In this document: positions 5,979 through 6,006 of the stretch, in pieces | How positions within the stretch are numbered: the first letter of the stretch is position 1 | Layout: each line of letters begins with the position of its first letter | The notes under the pieces: generated by a model | The model's input: only the letters and a program-made list of their open reading frames with translations | The model's database searches: none | Told to the model about the DNA's origin: nothing | Made by a program: the position numbers and the translations under genes | Assembly: GCA_018500005.2 (NCBI GenBank) | Contig: JAHBAP020000175.1 | Span: 1-6,006 of the forward strand | Reading direction: 5' to 3' | Source: Mycobacterium sp. | GTDB taxonomy: Bacteria; Actinomycetota; Actinomycetes; Mycobacteriales; Mycobacteriaceae | DNA length: 6,006 nucleotides

Positions 5979-6006
5979 CTGTCTCTTATACACATCTCCG
6001 AGCCCA
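5979..6006. other. Nextera adapter read-through, right end (artefact)
   Basis: Bases 5979-5997 are CTGTCTCTTATACACATCT, the reverse complement of the left-end adapter. They continue with CCGAGCCCA (5998-6006), which identifies the read-2/i7-side Nextera adapter. This part must be trimmed. It creates the false starts MYKRQ (on fadD19) and MCIRDR in another frame of the - strand. Confidence 0.98.

Noticed and set aside
5294..5995. A 233-residue - strand open frame starting MCIRDR
   Set aside because: Its start lies in the adapter, and it runs out of frame through fadD19 and the monooxygenase gene.
5979..5997. End of a natural Tn5/IS50 element
   Set aside because: The sequence is the synthetic mosaic end, a hybrid of the natural outer and inner ends. 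It occurs at both contig termini and is followed by read-2 adapter bases, with no transposase gene.

Overview
This window is a short, high-GC actinobacterial contig. By gene content and gene order it most probably comes from a Mycobacterium or Mycolicibacterium-type organism. Both termini are not biological: bases 1-19 and 5979-6006 are Nextera (Tn5 mosaic-end) sequencing adapter, so the genomic insert is about 20-5978 and the genes at both ends are cut artificially.

Layout. On the + strand lie the last 67 codons of an acyl-CoA dehydrogenase (FadE26/ChsE4-like), a complete second acyl-CoA dehydrogenase subunit (FadE27/ChsE5-like, 257-1354) and a complete acyl-CoA synthetase (FadD17-like, 1368-2870). 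They are separated by 32 and 13 bases and look like one operon. Converging on them on the - strand, and read in the order of transcription, are the C-terminal 114 residues of a FadD19-like steroid-CoA ligase (5978-5634), an FMN-dependent nitronate monooxygenase-family protein (5634-4501) and a thiamine-diphosphate enzyme of the IlvX type (4423-2867). fadD17 and ilvX meet tail to tail with interlocking stop codons and no intergenic space. The only non-coding stretches are the short gaps at 225-256, 1355-1367 and 4424-4500. No stretch longer than 300 bases lacks a gene.

How it fits together. The order fadE26-fadE27-fadD17 followed by convergent ilvX and fadD19 corresponds, as I remember it, to the M. 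tuberculosis H37Rv region Rv3504-Rv3515c in the cholesterol catabolism cluster near mce4. FadD19 and FadD17 load steroid side chains onto CoA, and the ChsE4-ChsE5 heterotetramer carries out the first dehydrogenation of side-chain beta-oxidation. The roles of IlvX and of the nitronate monooxygenase homologue here are not established. The latter is tightly coupled to fadD19, which makes it the most interesting functional unknown in the window.

I did not find a wholly new system such as defence, mobile, CRISPR or RNA elements. The points worth following up are the adapter ends, a tandem duplication of the fadE26 gene end, the fadD19-monooxygenase coupling, a possible leaderless ilvX start, and the absence of the PE_PGRS genes that sit between fadD17 and ilvX in M. 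tuberculosis. Family assignments come from motif recognition and memory of homologues, not from a database search.
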